64,000 bases of DNA from Symsagittifera roscoffensis (lineage: Eukaryota; Xenacoelomorpha; Acoela; Convolutidae). The notes under the pieces are model-generated. The model did not search any database. It was not told the origin of the DNA and saw only the letters and a program-made list of their open reading frames with translations. The position numbers and the translations under genes are program-made. The stretch is from NCBI RefSeq assembly GCF_963678635.1, contig NC_087063.1:83127574-83191573 (forward strand), in the 5' to 3' direction. This document shows, piece by piece, positions 22,801 to 35,360 of this stretch. How positions within the stretch are numbered: the stretch's first letter is position 1; each line of letters starts with the position of its first letter.

Positions 22801-25175
22801 TCTTATTTTTAAAACTTGAAAAACTAAATTGTAAATTTTGCTAGCCGCCAAAAAACTTGTTGAATATTAAGGAAAAAATTTTCAGTTTCATCGTCACGTG
22901 TAAGCTTGAAATTCATTTTCCAGGCATAATCGTTAAAACTAAAACGTTGACTAAGTTATGAGAATGCAAAAGGCTAGATTTATGCAGCAAAAGTCTAGCA
23001 AAACTTTTGCAGGATTTTTAAAGCTTAATAAGATTTCTGCAGCAAACTGCTAAACTTTTGTATTCTGAGCTTGGCAAATTTTACAAACATTGCATTTACT
23101 GTAATTTTTTTTTACTCAAAGCAAAACGTTTTATTGCTACTAAAGAGAAGAAGATAAGGTTTGCAAGATTGTTGCAAGATCAAGTAGATTAAAAAGATTT
23201 TTAGCTTTTGCTTTTTCCAATTTTTTTCGGCTATAACTCTTCTAAATGATGAAAAGGAAAAATCAATATGCGGCCAAACTATGTTCTTTGTGAATTGTAA
23301 GTAAATTCCGCAATGAGACAGTTCTCTTTGATAATTCTTTGTCTTGTGATTTCTTTGATTTAGCCGACAAAATTTCAACATGTAAAATGACTTGTGTCTG
23401 GATTCCAGTGACTTACTGACACCAAATTGTTTTCCTATCGATTGCACAGTTTGGTCTCCTAATGATTTCATTGCAAAACATGTTCGAATATAGTAAGAAA
23501 CACAATTAGACACAAAAAATGCAAATTTTTGGAAACTTCTTGAAAAAGATGTATGAAAACTTCTGGAAGATATAACAAAACTTTTGGATCACAGACAACG
23601 AAGAACGAGTACAATTAAGACAAATAAACGAAGAAAATGATTTGCGTCAAAAATTTCACTACCCGTACCCAACGGAGGCTGTTTTTCTTTTTAAAAATTT
23701 TATATAGATTATCTAGCCTATAGTTTCACTGTGAAGAAAAAATGGTCAGAGTTTTTCCGTTTTATAGATGCAATTTACACTCAGGACAGAGCAAAAAAAA
23801 CTTAAATTTTTATCCATTTTTTTCGCTTATAACGTGATTGTAGGTAAAATCAGTGCATTATTCTAAAACCCCTTCTAATTGCGCCGACTATTACCTTTTT
23901 TTCACTAAAACATGTATCAATGTTCACTCGAATTTAATTTGTTCAAGATACTTACAAGACGAAAATCATCGTTCTCAGATTCTCCCAAATTCAAGATTGT
24001 TGCAAGATCGTGCAATATAGCCGTCATATGCGAGAATTTTTCAAGATTACCATCATCTATCTTCTACTAGACACTCAATTACTTTCCAGCTATACCATTT
24101 TTCACTACTTGTAAAATTTTGTTTCCCCTTCGGAAGTACCATTAAAGAGGCTCTTTTTTGATCTATGAAGAGCAGAGAAGCGGAAACGCAGGTTACATGG
24201 CAGTAAGTAGACAGCCATTAAGCAGACAGGTCATTAACAGACAGGCCATTAAGCAGACAATTTTCTCAAAATTTTTGTTTACCAAGCAATTTTTGCTAAA
24301 AAAAGACTACAGCATTTAAAAAAATTTTAATTTTCAGCAATTTTGTCTTTTTTATGAAATTTTTTCAGATATCAAAGTCAATTTGGAGTTTTCTTGTACG
24401 GAAAATCCTAATTTGATCGAACATTTGAAAATCATAATTTTAGTCTTTTTCCATCAAATCACTTTAGAGTATTATCAAATTTGTCTGCTTTCTGACAAGT
24501 ATGAAAAGGGAATGGTCTGCTGAATAGCCGCCCACGGGAAACCTAGAAGCATAGCAGCATCAGCCTGTCTTTACCTGTTCCTTCTAATTAGCCCTCCGCC
24601 CATCTCATTTTCCACTTCCTTGACTCACCCGTGGCACCCTTTTTTGTTTTTTGACATGATTTTCTTCAGTTATTTTGATAAATCGAATTGTTCAAAACAT
24701 CGCCAGAACGTAAAACATTTCTTCAGTTATTTGATAACTCAAAATGAATTGTTCAAATTATCTTAAGTACATGTAACATAAATGCTGGATACTTGAGATA
24801 TAATCAAACTTTAATCAAACCCTTATTTGTTACAATAACTTCGAAACTAGATTGATTAACTTTTTTTATAACTTGTTTTTTATCGGAGCCCCACCCCCTT
24901 GTTCCCTCTTTCGAATGGTCCCGCTCCACTCTGCCATTCCCCTCCCTCTCCACAACTCTAACACCCTCCAGCCCCCCCCCCCCCCAACCACTTTTTGCCC
25001 AACGTTTTTCTACTCAGTTCGTGTGTTATTTTATTCTAATCATTTTTCATTCCATTCAACTTTGCTAAACCGGATAATATCAAAACAAATTAGAGCTTTC
25101 TAGATCTTTTATAATCAAAAACAACACAGAATCCTAATAATAGTAATATCTTATCACAACGAAACTTCACTGACA
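22801..25175. other. AT-rich noncoding stretch, no gene seen
   Basis: No supported gene. Contents: at 23441-23470 a solo copy of the TGCACAGTTTGGTCTCCTAAT end that caps the 45.1-46.0 kb element; a short tandem repeat at 24203-24262; a pyrimidine-rich strand-biased patch at 24880-25010 with a C-run near 24970. Confidence 0.55.
24203..24262 (+). repeat. short tandem repeat, CATTAAGCAGACAGG unit
   Basis: Four imperfect units of 16-18 bp (AGTAGACAGC, CATTAAGCAGACAGGT, CATTAACAGACAGGC, CATTAAGCAGACAA). Unit length is irregular, so it is not a CRISPR or coding repeat. Confidence 0.7.
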
Positions 25176-25329
25176 TCCAAATGTTGGCATGGCGACATTT
25201 CGTCGCAACCGAGAAATCGTCGCATGCGACCATTCGTGGCATTTGTAAAATGCGAATTTTCGCAGCATGCGACGACTCGTAGCAAGCGACAATTATTAGC
25301 GATGGAAGTTTTCAGCAGATCAAAAGAAA

Positions 25330-25735
25330 TTAGATGAAAGGCTTAAATTGAAGACCAAAGAAACTAAAAATCAAAATTGAACAAGAGGCCCTCAATTTGC
25401 TTGATAATATTATTGTTGCAATAATTTTATAGGAGTTAATCTGGCTTGAAGTTTTTTGTATTTTGCCACCTTGGCGACACTTTCTCTGGCAGTTATCCTC
25501 GCCAACTTGTTCTCCGACAGGTTTCGTTCTTTTCTCAGGAACTGGATAAAATTGTGAATGGTACAGTGAGCACACCCCATACCCATCTGGAAGGCCATAT
25601 GCCATCCCTCGACCAAATCGTCCATTTTGGCGTTTTTGAACTGATTCCAGAGTGAGATAGGGAATTGTCCATCATCCCTTCTGCGTCCTCGGAGGATGGT
25701 TCCCACCCATGTTGATTGAAAGTAATCACATAAAC
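25330..25735 (-). pseudogene. MULE-type transposase C-terminal fragment
   Basis: Reading from 25735 down: FQSTWVGTILRGRRRDDG, QFPISLWNQF, LVEGWHMAFQ, GCAHCTIHNFIQFLRKE, NLSENKLARI. This is the block that closes animal MULE transposases (typically YFExTWIG...RRxPxFPIxLWN...RTNNxVEGWHxxFQ...HPTIxxFI). The TNN before VEGWH is missing and HPT has become HCT. No DDE catalytic residues are within the fragment. Family assignment is from conserved-block recognition. Confidence 0.7.
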
Positions 25736-26392
25736 CAGTAAAATGGACACATCACTTTTGTCAGAAATTTCAGCATAAGACAGCTATGCCGATTTCAAAG
25801 TTGATATGAGGTATTACTGCCAGAGCAAAAACTGACTTTAGAAGCAATTGCGTTTGGTTTTTTTCTCGATAAACCGTTGCTAATCCGATCTCTTGAATTT
25901 TGCGCCAATCGGCCTGAGAAAAATGAAAAAGCTACGTCTTATATTTACTTATTGAACTCCTTCAAACAGGCGTTAATTGAAACATTCTCAAAATCTACAA
26001 CCAATCTACCACAAGCCAAGTGAAAGAAGCATTCTTTAATATTTACTCCATTGAATTCCTGCAAAAAGACCTGATAAATCCTTCTCAAAATCTACGGCCA
26101 ATCTACCACAATCTGTGAGGGCTCAGTCCTGGATTGATTTTTTTTTCAGTTGACTGCAGGCACCGATGTTTCGAGGCTATTATTCTCAGCTTTTTTCACG
26201 TAAAAGATTCTTGGAGGCTCCAATGTTGTTTTTCATTTCTGTTTGAGAGCACGTTTAATCATGTAAATTTACAGCTTTATAACAGGACAAAAATTTTTTT
26301 TTGATCCCCCTAAAAAATAACCCCGGTTTTAAAGAAATTAGCCTGTTCGAGAACTTATGCTTTTGTTCAGCTGGGTGTGGTAATTTACCTTT

Positions 26393-26737
26393 TTAATTAA
26401 AATTAAAATTAGAAAAGTCTTTGCTATTTTTTTCTACTTCTTCCTTGCATGGAATATTTTTGTGACCATCTTCTCCGGATATGCTGACTATTTCATCTGC
26501 GATGGTGGCAACAGAAATATTACACTTTCTCTTCATGCATCGCCAGCTGGATTTATCAGTTATTATGTTATGGCGGTTTTGGTTGAAAGTTTCTCCATCG
26601 TGGACAAGTTGCTGTTTTCCTCGCTCGATCATGACAAATTTTAAAGGCGTGTTGGTATCAGTAAGTGTAATAATTTTAAGATGAAATTGAAAGAAATGAA
26701 TCAAAACGAAGGTGTTTTGGATACTTCTGACGTTCAA
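26393..26737 (-). pseudogene. FLYWCH zinc finger fragment
   Basis: FLYWCH fingers bind DNA and often form the N-terminus of MULE-type transposases in animals. The fragment reads FVMIERGKQQLVHDGETF, then a spacer, SSWRCMKRKC (the W-x-C...C ligands) and IVSISGEDGHKN. The expected final H-x-H pair is H-K-N, so the last zinc ligand appears lost. It covers about residues 30-95 of the 114-residue frame; the start codon is not defined. The transposase C-terminus lies 660 bp downstream on the same strand. Confidence 0.65.
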
Positions 26738-26962
26738 TTACTCTTGTCTTTACTGTTAATTTCCATTGCTCGCTGGATTTTAATTTTTGCTTATTTTCGC
26801 TTCGTTTAGTAATCCTCCCAACTAGCAATTGGTCGTGCTGCTAATTATTGCTTGGTACGAAGTGTCGCTTGGTGCGAATTGTTGCCTTTTAAAAACGCTG
26901 CAAAAAGTCGATTGCAACCAATTGTCGCTTGCGGCAAAATCCGCCTCACGCCAAATGTTTGA

Positions 26963-28149
26963 CCAAAATCTTTCAATTTTTTCCGAGCCGCATTTCCGTC
27001 CAAAAGAAACAAAATACTCGATTTGCTTCAGCGTTGAAATAGGTTGAATAGCGGGGCGGATCTACGATTTTGTCGAGGGGGGCAACGGAATCGAAAATTG
27101 GGTTCCTCACTCAAAGTTAGTAAATATTGGCGCCAAAGGCGCTCTTAGACTATTTTGATTCAGTGATCCGAAAATGGATATCTCAAATTAGTACAGAGGG
27201 GTGACACTTAGTGAATCACGGAGGAAAGTTTTTGGTGATGAGGTGTCGATTTCTTCATAGAAATTCACATGGTTTCATTGTGTAATCAGTGGTTTTGCAA
27301 GAGACCTATGAAAAATGAAGGACAAATATGCCCAAACTTAGAGAACCTAAGCTGGTGAAAACTTCATAACTGTATGTCAAGCTTCAAACTCAGGAAATTT
27401 CGAAGTTTACAACGGATACTTTTTTTTGCAAAAACAGCGAGGGATTCTTAGTTTGCAGCAGATCTAACAGAGCAACTTTTAACCCATTTTGCCTCTTATT
27501 GAAAAACTGAAAAAAAAAACATATTTCCGAAATGACTTTTTCTGCGTGTGGGAAGGGGATCGGGGTAATTCAGAAATGAGGGGGAAGAGAGGTTAAAAAG
27601 GGTAGACACGGAGCAGGAGACAAATTGGCTAATTGTTGATAACTGTCATTTTAGATGTTTATTTCGACACAATATTAGACAACAAATTAAGTCGCGTAAA
27701 TATCACATTAAATGTCAGTTTAGGTCAAAATTTTGCTCTCAAACAACATTCGCGCATCGATGATGAAAAAATACCTGTAAAATTGACCATAAAAAACATC
27801 TAAATTAGCTTGCATGACAATTTCAAGATGCAATTCAGAAGGCAAGTCGCAAATTGCAAGAATAATAGAGCGTCTTACGTCGGTAATCAGCTTTGCAATC
27901 ATTAGGCTAATTTTTTAAAGCTATTTTGTGTTTATGTGGTTTATATGAACAGAGATTTTTAAAAAAAAGCATTTTAGAGTGCTTTTTAGACAAATGACGT
28001 CAGTATATATTCTTTTGTACATCCCACTTAAGAACAGCCCGCGTTACCATTTGGGAGAAAGTTTTCCTTTCATTTCAATAAAACTTGTCAGCTGGAAAGC
28101 AAAACATGGCCAACAATTATTTATAAAATCGAGTGTGAATAAACCAGTC
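26963..28149. other. noncoding, with a CAGGGGCGGAT-type repeat fragment
   Basis: GCGGGGCGGATCTACGATTT begins near 27051 and is followed by TATTGGCGCCAAAGGCGCTC near 27126. Both words recur at 37.5-38.1 and 51.3-51.6 kb, which marks a dispersed element family. No gene is supported in the remainder. Confidence 0.5.
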
Positions 28150-29480
28150 GAAGTATAAACTAGACTGCTCGTATCAGGGCAAAGCCTTGAATGTTCCGGC
28201 TGCCCTCTAATTGGTTTCGCATAGTTTTTGGAAAAAAAAATTGACAAACTGTGAATTGTAGGCTGGTTACATAAAATTTTAAGTTTTAAAACTTGAGTCC
28301 TGTATGAAATTAATAAGACCAATTAGTTTGCCTCCGAGCAATCGCCGGAGCGAGCAAGTAACTCTTTTTTGGAAATTTGTCTGATTGAATAACACCCGAG
28401 ATTATATATGCCTCATTTTCTTCAAAAGTCGGAACAATTAACTAAATGAGCAGCGTATGAGCCAGTCAAAACCTATGTTATTAGCGTTGAATATGGCATG
28501 ATTTTTATTATTTTACATTAGTTTTTTTTCCGACTTTCGAAGAAAGTGACGAAATGTTTGTGCTCGGGGTGGTTTTTTCTCCAGATAAATTTTGAATTTT
28601 TGTCTAGCAATTTATGACTTAAAATTATAGGGCTCTAAAGATGGCCGACTTAGTACAATTAACGTGGCGTTTAATTGTGCTAATATCGCGCTAGTAACGG
28701 GTATTTGTGCTAGTAACTAAATTAAATTGAGGCATTCTTTTTAACTTATATAAAATTTGTCATACACGAATTACATCACTTTGTACTTAACATTGCGTAG
28801 ATCTCAACACTACCCCTTAGACCTTAAAAGGCAGTTGAAACATTCAGGGCTTCCCCAGATACGAGCAGGTTTGTTTTATTACTGTTTGGTACTTTCTACT
28901 AGATAATATGACAGCTAGTTGTTCCGACTTTCGATACGAAAGTGACGGAATATTTGTGCTCGGGATGGGTTTTTTTTTCTTCAGTCAAATTTCGACTTTT
29001 TAACTAGCCCTTTTTGACGGAATTTTATTACATCATTCAAACGATATTTTTGTCCTGAGCTTAAATTTGAAAAGATATTTCACCTGTGATCATTTTTCGT
29101 AAAGTTTTGGGGGTTTAAAGATTGTCATTTTGGCTAAATTGGGACAATTAACGCGCGATATATTTCGCGCTATTAACTCGAAAGCGGAGATTTAATCTGT
29201 CTTTGAAATCGTTCCAAATTGGTTGAAAGAAGCTTATTTGCCATAATTGTTTTGTTACAATGAGCGAAATCTATTCTTTAAACTGTATATCGCGTGTGGG
29301 GGGATGATAAAAAAATTTCAAATTTTAGAAAAACATTTTTTCATTTTTTTATTATATTTGTTTTTTTTATGTTACTACTGCTCGATAAACCTGAAAAAGC
29401 AGTCGGAACTTTCAGGGCTTTTCCCTAATACGAGCAGTCTTAATTCTTTTTTGGGTGGTTTGTGCACCACCCAGAAAATA
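28150..29480. repeat. cluster of dispersed repeat R1
   Basis: At least three copies are stacked. Cores AAGTGACGAAATGTTTGTGC (28544-28563) and AAGTGACGGAATATTTGTGC (28940-28959) each precede a CTCGGG(G/A)TGG block. Second blocks of the type CAGGGCTT...ATACGAGCAG occur at 28165 (reversed), 28847 and 29412. GCGATAT/CGCGCTA words lie near 28680 and 29150. No coding capacity or target duplications were recognised, so the transposon class is unknown. Confidence 0.6.
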
Positions 29481-32400
29481 TTCCCTTGGTTTGTTTTATA
29501 GAGTTAAGTTTCAAATGAATTCTTTTTTTTTTCTTTTTTTCTTTTTTACCAGTTAAAATTGTACTTAAGCGAATGAATATTGATTAAAATTGTAAATAAC
29601 TTTTCTCCTGTTGCATTATACGAAGTTATGACAATGATACAGTGAGTCAAGTTTCGTTAATAAGCCGCAATTTGAAAATGCGATGGAAAAAATGAATTCG
29701 ATGCAAAATCCGATGATAGCCAACAAACCAGCTGAAAAATTGTGAATGAAAAACAAATAAAATTTAAATTTAATAACAAAAACGATTGCTAGCAAAAAAG
29801 TAACGTTTGTTTCTTTATATTGAAGGGCTTTTGATTTTTTAATTAAATGCGTTTGTCAAAATTGTTTACTACCATTTGAAAGATTTTGTCATCCAAACTT
29901 TAAAAAACTGACTTGTATTTTGATTAAAATTACTAGTCTTACTGCTACGCTTGCAGTTTTTTGCAGCTTTGTCTTAATATTTTCGTTTTTTTTTTCAAAT
30001 TTATGTGTTAATACTTGGAGGTTTTGTGCTTCTTGAGTCCTTTGTGATTGATATTTTCAAAAACCAAAACTCTTTTTCATTGTAATTCCAACAATTTTTC
30101 AAGTCTCGGAAGTGAATTGATTTCATTTTAACCTTGATGATTTCATTTGTAACCAATTCGGCGAGCTAATTTATTCTCAACGCTTAAAAACTGTGTTGAC
30201 ACATCTTGGATTGTTTCTGACAAATGTGATTTTAATTCTTTTTAGAGTTTCCGTTTTCAAGTTTTCTTCAGAATTTTGTCGAAAATGGTTGAAGTTGAAA
30301 CATCTCATTGAAAAACTTAATAGGTGTCAATTAAGTCTTTTTCTGAACAACGTTTATCCAGCAGCAGCTACAAGTGTTGACCATTAGAGTCATTAACATT
30401 TGATATAAACAATTTTGTGACTCAAAATGGTTGAAAAAATAAAAGTGTCACAGACCGTATAATTTAGTCCAGAGCATAGCCAAATTAGCAATTTTCAAAC
30501 TCCCAGTTTTTTTCAAATTGAAGGTGACATTTTTTAATTTGAATTCAGGGAGTCGCTATCTTCACTGAGGTATGAAATTTTTTGCTAAAAGTTTTTACTC
30601 CAATCGCAAAATTTGACTGAATAAAAAATAACACCCGGAGCATAGTTGTGTTTCATTTCTTGTAAATTTGGAGCAAAAAAAAATAAATTAGATTTCAACA
30701 GCATTGTTTTTGTTCCCACCATTGAAAACGGGGAGGAACGTTGTATTCGGGTGTGTTTAAGTTTTTTCTTGCTTTTTGTTTTCCACGCAAAGTTAGCTAC
30801 CACAAATAATCTTCGGACTGGGTTGATTGATATATCATTTTAAAGCCCTTTCAGTCGTCATTCGAACAACATAAAAAATTCTCCCAGTGTCGAGAAAAAC
30901 CGGTTTGAAATTTTTGATTTTTTTGTAAATCAATAATCATTTGCTTAAATGCAATAGTATCCGGTAAAAAAGAAAGAAAACAAAAAATTTTTGAAAACTC
31001 TAACTTTTTGTTTTTTTTATAAACGTCTTCAAATTTTTTTTCCAACTTTCTTATTTCACAATGACTCACAAAAATGCCTAAGCTCTACTTTTTTTGCTCA
31101 GATTCTTTTATCACACCAAGCCGAAAAAAACGACACTTTGGAAAAAAAGTTTGTTGTACTTTTTTAAGACTGGTCGGAGCATTCTGTGCTTCTTGCACAG
31201 TAACTTGCTATCCTTGTTAATTTTTGTTAATTGCTAGGCGGAACACTTGAGAAAAGGTGGATTTGAGGAAATTCAGAGAAGATACTAAATTGGTAAGTTT
31301 TCGACCGAAATAAGGAGATAAGGAGAAATACAATCACTTGTAAACGCAATTATGATATGTAGATATCCACTGAATTAAAAACTGGCAATTTAGAAAAATC
31401 CAACGAATCCGAAAAAAAAGAACCTGTAACTCAAACGACAGCAAAATAAATTCATTGAAACCTGCTCATTGTTTATTGAAGCAAAAGAAATAAATGCGAC
31501 ATCTTGAAAATAAGAAATTTTGCACGTTGTTGTCAGTTTTTTTTAATCAGAACTAGGCAGAATCAAAACTCAGGCTACTCATTTTAACCCCATCTTCGAA
31601 CTAAGAAAAAAGTAATTCAAAACTTGCAGGAATAGACTGTTCTAATTCCTTTTTTTGTGTGGGTAATCGATTCAAATGAGAAATTTTGTGGGGCAAAAAT
31701 GTTTAATTTGGAACACCAAAGGCAAAATCCCATGGGATTAACCAGGAATGCACCCTCCTCGATAATGCAACGCTATCGCCGCCCAAATTACAGCTTTTTG
31801 GTACTTTTTAAGTCATCGGATTTTGGCTAACAGACTCTTAAAATTTTACCAATGGCATCAAAGACGACTTCACTTATGTACAGTGTTTTTGAATGGCGAT
31901 ACGATTGTATAACAAAAAGAACTGTTAATTATTTTCAATGCTTTGCGCAAATCTCTTAATGTCTCAGCCGTTAAGAATGAGGGTTTAAATCGCAATAAAA
32001 AATGGTTAGTGGAATTTCAATTCACGGTAATTCATGCAAAAGATTAAAACTTAGTATAAAATAGATGATTTATCCAATTGAGAGCTTTTCAGACCAATTT
32101 ATACTACTACTATTGGCATTGTATTTTTTTTCAGACTGATTTTTCCTCCGGCCAGCTATGAATACAAATCTGAAAGACCATTTTAATGAAGTTGCTTTTT
32201 TTACAACAACCAGGTTGGTATTTTTAATACGCTTTTTATTCGCTATTTTTAGTGCACAATGGTAAGCAGAGGCGAATTACAGCTCAAACAATTCAATATA
32301 AATTGAATTGAAGAAAGTTAACAGTTCCAATCAAATCCTGTATACACGCATATCTTATCAATTGGTTAAAAATTGTTTTATTGTTTTTTTTTCGATATTT

Positions 32401-32937
32401 TTCACGTTTGTCTTTTCTTGAAATTAGGATTATGTTACTTTGAATAATATGATATTGTTGACGCCCATTTTCCTGAAAAAAAAACAGTGTGTAAATTGTC
32501 TTGAGGAAAGCGGTTAATTGACTTAAAAATAAACATTTAATTTGTGCGCAGCTGGGATTTTGAAAAACGAGCTCAATTGATTTTTTTATAGTTTTTTTCC
32601 GTTTCATTATTGATTTGGTTGTAATCTGATGTTTGATTCCGTACTGTACTCTATCATTGATTGTAATCTCTTAAGTTGTTTCCGTAGACTGATATTATTT
32701 CAAGTTGAGCGTTACGTCAATTCATTTCTTTCAGCTCTTTTCTTTGGGTTCATCAGAATTAATCAGCGATGAAACAGTTTTTTTCAGTGTTGTTCATGGT
32801 TTTTCGAAGTGCTGACTTAACGCTGCTTCATAGATTGCTTAGTGGTATAACATCTTCGGATCAACAATTTCCTAAATCAGCATTTTCAGCGTTTTTACAA
32901 AGTTCTTGCATTGCTGGTTCATCGCTTATTCAACCCT

Positions 32938-33035
32938 AATTTTGGTGGGAAAGGGACCTAAAACATGCATATTCGTGCGTTTCAGGGCGTGAATTGTACG
33001 AATATACATGTCTTAGGTCTTCCCCACCAAATTTT
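32938..33035. repeat. foldback hairpin of about 98 bp
   Basis: The left arm AATTTTGGTGGGAAAGGGACC...CATATTCGT pairs with the right arm CGAATATACATG...GGTCTTCCCCACCAAATTTT, about 37 bp each with few mismatches around a short loop. It is typical of a miniature foldback transposon. Its sequence differs from the other foldbacks in the window. Confidence 0.8.
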
Positions 33036-33429
33036 GATAAAAAATTGGGATAATAGCGCTGCATCAGCACTGAATCGGTTTGTTTCAGCTTTGTTTCATT
33101 AACATTGCAACGTTCAACCTTCGCTGATTCATGGCTGTTTTTAATGATATTTAGAGCGCTGAATGAGCCTTGAATCTGAACTGAGCTGCTGTGACACTGA
33201 TCAGAACTTGATTCATAGATGCCAGTTCATGAATTAACCTTGATCCTGCATTGAATTTTACTGTGAGTTCAACTCGGGAAAATTTGAGGACTGATTCTGC
33301 TCTGATTCAAACAGTTTTGACTTTGAATCAAAAATTGATTTTCTTAGTTTTTGGTCAAATGATGCATCCTCAAGTATTACTGTTTTTTTCCAATGCCACC
33401 ATTGTTTTTATCTGAGAGAACCATTTTTT

Positions 33430-33860
33430 GCTAACTCTTACAAAAAAAATGATGGTATGTTTATGCTTGGGGTGGTCTTTCGTAATATTTGAGAGTTTTT
33501 CGGGTTGCAGAGTTTTTGGGGGTCCAATTTGGGACATTGAACGCTCAGTAAAATTCGTCATATTCAAGCGTCAGCTGTAAATCAACTCAATCCAAGTTGA
33601 ATTAAGGCAGGCTTTTTGCTCTAATTTAAATTTCACTAGACGCAAGTTCTTTTTGTATTTTGCGTAGCTAGGATAAAATTATAAGCTGAAGTTGAATTAA
33701 AAAAATTTATTGAAAATTGAAAAAGTTTTCATGTTATTTTTCAATTTTTTTTATCAAACTTTTGCAACCAATTTTCTGACTGCGCTTTGATCGACGTTAA
33801 AGGGCAGACAGAACATTCAAAATTTTGCCCTGATTTAAGCAGCTTTTTTAAAAATATTTT
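33430..33860 (+). repeat. dispersed repeat R1, diverged copy
   Basis: TATGTTTATGCTTGGGGTGG (33456-33475) matches the R1 core, and GCAGACAGAACATTCAAAAT with GCCCTGATTTAAGCAG near 33805-33843 matches the distal block. Confidence 0.5.
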
Positions 33861-34046
33861 TTAAGTTTCAAGTTTTGTTAATTTTTAAAATTTCTTGTCA
33901 ATGATTGAAAAAAAAACTGTTATAAAATAAATACATATACAATAAATGACGTCTAATTCAATAGTTTCATGACGATAAAGTTACAAATAATGGTAGATTT
34001 ATGTTATCAAGTTACTGTCAAACTATTCTCCCCTGAAATTACCCTA

Positions 34047-34069
34047 CCAATGCCAATAAAGGTATAAAA
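34047..34069 (+). promoter_or_regulatory. possible promoter of the four-exon gene
   Basis: Two CCAAT words (34047-34051 and 34053-34057) precede TATAAAA (34063-34069), 572 bp before the ATG at 34641. CCAAT is closer to TATA than usual, and such words are frequent in AT-rich DNA, so this is a weak call. Confidence 0.2.
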
Positions 34070-34640
34070 TGAATGGACTTAACATCTGAAGGCGCCATCA
34101 TACACATTTGCGCCATATACCAGCTTACTTAACTGTTCGAGCTTTATCAACTTTCATTCACAGTAACAATTTGGCGGTGAAGTTTCTACCGTTTATCAAG
34201 TTCTATATCAGTTCAATCGCAATCTAAGAAAACTTATCGAAGTTTTATTTCGTTTTTATTTGACAATCTTTATTTTCATAAAAGTCGATTAACTTTCCTT
34301 TATTTTTCAATCAAAATCGATTTCTGATATCGAATTCTATTCATCCCAATTTTTATCCGCTATTTTTGGAGGAAATTTTGTCTGCCGAATAAATAGACAA
34401 TTCTTTGCACTCATTGTTATTAATACAATAAATTTTGACCTGAATAAACTGCGAAACTTTTGTGGTTGTAACCCAAATCAAATAATTGAAAACTTCAAAT
34501 ATGCAGTCAATTATTCTGCCCTGGTTTCAGTGCGTTACTTCCATTTCAATTCATCGAAACGCAAAAAACCTTCACTGCTCTCAAATTTATTAACCAAATT
34601 AGAGTGTTTAATTTTATGATTACATTTTTGAAGAAAAAAA

Positions 34641-35360
34641 ATGGACTCAAAATCGACAAAATTGACTAAAATTAACACCAAATCTAAAATTTCAACCAGT
34701 GTTAAAGTTCGAAGATTTAGTGCCGGCATTAATAATGTTCTGTTTTCATCAAATACATTGCCATTTCCTTCACATGTTGATGATGATAATTTGCAAGCCG
34801 AAAAAATGAGTGTTCAAGAGACTATTAAAGCGGAAAGACGCTTCTCTTTTCTGACCCCCGATCAATTCCGTCGTCGACGAAGCTCAAACTCGGTAAACTC
34901 GAATACGTGGCGGTCGTCGAACTCTCATGTTTCGACTCTAGGGTCTTGTAAGTCTAGCCGCGGAAGTCGTGTTTCATTGTTCGGTTCGTCGTTTCAAATC
35001 CAGGAGACGAGTCGCGAAGATGACGAAGCCCCGGTTCGAGATTCCGACGACGATGACGACGACGGAAATTTCCCTGAGTTTCCGCTAACGCTTCGGAATT
35101 TTCAATTAGGGCAATCAAATTTTGGTTTGGAGGCGCGAAAATCATTTTGCACATTTAGTTCACCGCAACAGAAACTAGAAGAAATTATTGACATGATGAA
35201 AAATGATAACGTTAAAATAAGTGAGCAAACGAGACGCGTTTACCTGTTCTGTGAGGACATTTTGGAGGCTGAGAAGGAAGACATGAAAATGAACAAACCG
35301 AGGGCATACACGAATGCGAGTCTGAACGATCTGAGTTTTCACGAACATCACACAATGCAA
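34641..35360 (+). CDS. exon 1 of the 34.6-38.8 kb gene
   Basis: 240 codons ending ...HEHHTMQ in phase 0, with donor AA/GTTCGT at 35361. Higher GC than the flanking DNA and a CpG-containing codon choice set it apart from the AT-rich surroundings. Confidence 0.82.

Larger units (their letters stand above)
25176..26962 (-). mobile_element. remnant FLYWCH/MULE-type DNA transposon with iterated-motif ends
   Basis: A FLYWCH zinc finger fragment (26393-26737) and a MULE transposase C-terminal fragment (25330-25735) lie in the right order on the minus strand. They are flanked on both sides by sequence built from the same word: left 25176-25312 (GTCGCATGCGAC, GTAGCAAGCGACAATT) and right 26826-26962 (AATTGGTCGTGC, AAGTGTCGCTTGG, CAATTGTCGCTTGCGG). 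MULEs characteristically have long, sometimes repetitive, terminal inverted repeats. At 1.8 kb it is too short to hold a full transposase, so the catalytic centre has been deleted or eroded. Confidence 0.6.
29481..34046. other. AT-rich noncoding stretch, no gene seen
   Basis: No supported gene. It contains R1 fragments near 30631-30655 (minus strand) and 33430-33860, a foldback hairpin at 32938-33035, and at 32700-33330 an excess of GCTGATTCA/TGAATCAGC-type words that may be a decayed short-unit satellite. Confidence 0.55.

Noticed and set aside
23112-23513. 133-residue minus-strand frame
   Set aside because: Composition is that of the AT-rich background; no motif or homologous block recognised.
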